A DNA stretch of 7,492 bases, taken from SYOC01 sp035575235 (GTDB lineage Bacteria; Desulfobacterota; Binatia; Bin18). The notes under the pieces are model-generated. The model did no database searches. It had not been told where the DNA came from and saw only the letters and a list, made by a program, of their open reading frames with translations. The position numbers and the translations under genes were made by a program. The DNA lies in assembly GCA_035575235.1 (NCBI GenBank), contig DATLYA010000154.1:1-7492 (forward strand), given 5' to 3'. Positions 6,306-7,492 of this stretch are shown one piece after another (position 1 is the first letter of the stretch; each line of letters begins with the position of its first letter).

Positions 6306-6494
6306 CGTGAAAACGGAGGAGGGGGAGTATGCGTAAATGCTCAAAGAGCCACAATAAATAGGCAAAATCGAGGGAAAAGGTTACGACCGTGCCGATGAGG
6401 GGCAGTATGCACCTTGCAACGTATGCTCAGAGTGGAACTCTCCAATTCTTGAGTATCCAGAAGAGCCTATCAGCAGATGCAGAATGCACAGTGA

Positions 6495-6509
6495 GTTGCA
6501 AAGTGCAAC
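6495..6509. promoter_or_regulatory. GTTGCA-N3-TGCAAC palindrome, candidate activator site
   Basis: Perfect 6-bp arms around AAG. It lies about 60 bp before the activator start and roughly 190-220 bp upstream of the candidate minus-strand -24/-12 promoter, a normal distance for a sigma-54 enhancer. TTGCAAC at 6414-6420 and TGCAAC at 6122-6127 resemble extra half-sites. That the neighbouring activator binds here is inferred. Confidence 0.4.
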
Positions 6510-6566
6510 AAAAAAGACAATGCTACACAACACGTCCACGATTTGCAGAGCGGGATGAGGTGCACC

Positions 6567-7492
6567 GTGACTAATCAATCATTTTCCGTCCTCGTTACGC
6601 CTGACCCTCATGAAATGCGGGCGATCGAAACGGCGTGGGAAGCGTTTATGGCTGGACAGACGACCGGCCTGGAAAAAGTCAGGCCGGTGATTCGTGAATC
6701 CTGGCGACGCGCCCAACGCTTTGGCGTTGATCCCTACCTCCGGAAGATTCCACTTGTTCTTTCCGCTGAGGAGCTGGAGAGCCTGCAAGAAAGAGCGGAT
6801 CTCATCTATGTGGCTGCCCCAGTGCTCGAAACGTTGGTGAAAACCTGGCAAAATGAACACTTCGTCGTTGGGGTGAGCGATCGCCAGGGCCGTATCCTGC
6901 AGGTCAGCGGGCATCCCTGGGCGTTACAGCGCGCACGGGAAATTAATGCGATTCCCGGTGGAGGCATGGCGGAAGAACTCGTGGGGACAGCGGTCGTCAA
7001 CGTCGTGCTTGCGCAAAATCGTCCTGACTACGTACTGTGGAGTGAGAACTTTGCTCAGTCGTTCCACACCTGGGCGTCAATTGGCGCGCCGATCCATCAT
7101 CCTCTGACCGGAGAGACGATTGGGGTTGCGGGGATTTCCGGCTATGAGCGTGTGTATGCACATGGCGATTTGATCCTTCGGGTGACTGAGCGCATCGAGA
7201 TGCTGCTCCATCGCGAAGAGTTGCTGCGGCGCGTGGCGCTCCTCGATGAATATCATCAATATGTACTCCGATATCCTCATGATATTGTCCTCGCGATTGA
7301 CGCGCGGGGGCGAGTATGCGGCGCGTCCTCTGCGACAACCGCCTTGTTTGACGCGCCACAGCAACTGCTTGGGCAGTCACTGTTGCGGACGTCAAAGCTC
7401 CAAGTGCAAGGGTTCCGTCCGCTGGTCGAGCAGGCCGAAGTACAGCCGTACGCTGTCCATGTGGCGATTCCGAAAAAGAACTTGCAGTTCAA
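6567..7492 (+). CDS. AcoR-like sigma-54-dependent activator, N-terminal part (partial at right edge)
   Basis: The first 308 residues of a protein running off the right edge. Residues 33-60 (GLEKVRPVIRESWRRAQRFGVDP) are the start seen in AcoR/DhaR-type Fis-family activators. A GAF domain follows at about 80-215, with VSDRQGRIL (103-111), EELVGTA (136-142), W-x-E-x-F and API-x2-P-x-TGE (174-183) and GVAGISG (186-192). A PAS-like segment begins near 225 (LLDEYHQYVL...DIVLAIDARGRV). The AAA+ sigma-54 interaction domain and Fis-type HTH expected next lie outside the window. These proteins sense small molecules and open sigma-54 promoters from upstream sites. The GTG start at 6567 is chosen because TGAGGTG ends 4 nt before it; an in-frame ATG at 6555 lacks a good Shine-Dalgarno. 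It is divergent from the CoA-transferase gene, which suggests local control. Confidence 0.85.
   Translation, partial: MTNQSFSVLVTPDPHEMRAIETAWEAFMAGQTTGLEKVRPVIRESWRRAQRFGVDPYLRKIPLVLSAEELESLQERADLIYVAAPVLETLVKTWQNEHFVVGVSDRQGRILQVSGHPWALQRAREINAIPGGGMAEELVGTAVVNVVLAQNRPDYVLWSENFAQSFHTWASIGAPIHHPLTGETIGVAGISGYERVYAHGDLILRVTERIEMLLHREELLRRVALLDEYHQYVLRYPHDIVLAIDARGRVCGASSATTALFDAPQQLLGQSLLRTSKLQVQGFRPLVEQAEVQPYAVHVAIPKKNLQF

Larger units (their letters stand above)
6028..6566. other. Divergent non-coding region between activator and CoA-transferase genes
   Basis: 539 bp with no convincing gene on either strand. It holds many inverted repeats, listed separately where strong. Smaller ones are GGGAC-TAT-GTCCC (6211-6223) and AGAGT-GGA-ACTCT (6429-6441), each with a 3-nt spacer like the 6495-6509 palindrome. 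The 10-mer AGTGCAACAA occurs at 6120-6129 and again at 6502-6511. No tRNA or known riboswitch was recognised. It must contain the promoters for both flanking genes, and would give the minus-strand mRNA a long structured leader if transcription starts near 6280. Confidence 0.6.

Noticed and set aside
6116..6310. 64-aa plus-strand ORF
   Set aside because: It covers several inverted repeats and has low-complexity, unrecognisable protein content.
6555..6557. ATG at 6555 as the activator start
   Set aside because: It has no good Shine-Dalgarno, while the GTG at 6567 is preceded by TGAGGTG.
6389..6574. 61-aa plus-strand ORF in the divergent region
   Set aside because: No good RBS, no recognisable domain, and it overlaps the activator start in another frame. 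It is probably chance.
6579..7395. Minus-strand ORFs opposite the activator
   Set aside because: They are shadows: the plus frame gives an uninterrupted, clearly recognisable GAF/PAS protein.

Overview
The window reads as a fragment of a free-living or symbiotic bacterial chromosome, moderately GC-rich, with a large catabolic repertoire. It carries a sigma-54 activator, family III CoA-transferases, an F420-type luciferase-like oxidoreductase and dispersed 7-8 bp tandem repeats. This mix is typical of uncultured, large-genome Gram-negative lineages (Tectomicrobia/Deltaproteobacteria-like), but nothing here fixes the taxon and that assignment is an inference.

Layout: (1) 2-706 (+), the C-terminal half of an MFS transporter of the anion:cation symporter type, cut by the left edge. 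(2) Four genes on the minus strand, in transcription order: a 781-aa tandem CaiB/BaiF (family III) CoA-transferase fusion (6027-3682), a DUF1326 protein (3572-2964), a luciferase-like F420-type oxidoreductase with an apparent signal peptide (2754-1636), and an EamA/DMT-type exporter (1605-703). The exporter's stop overlaps the MFS stop in a shared CTAG. (3) A 539-bp non-coding divergent region (6028-6566) rich in inverted repeats. It holds a candidate minus-strand -24/-12 promoter and a GTTGCA-N3-TGCAAC palindrome. (4) 6567-7492 (+), the N-terminal 308 residues of an AcoR-like sigma-54-dependent activator (GAF then PAS), cut by the right edge.

Working model (inference): the activator senses a small molecule through its GAF/PAS part, binds upstream of a sigma-54 promoter and turns on the minus-strand genes. 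These would activate a carboxylic acid as its CoA ester, carry out a flavin/F420 redox step and move compounds across the membrane. No substrate can be named from the sequence.

The points most worth following are these. The N-terminal CoA-transferase half has Ser where the catalytic Asp is expected, while the C-terminal half keeps Asp. The linker between the halves is encoded by a heptamer tandem repeat, and related short-period repeats lie at the oxidoreductase stop codon and in the DUF1326-oxidoreductase gap. The oxidoreductase looks exported. Its ribosome binding site and start codon sit in two adjacent hairpins.
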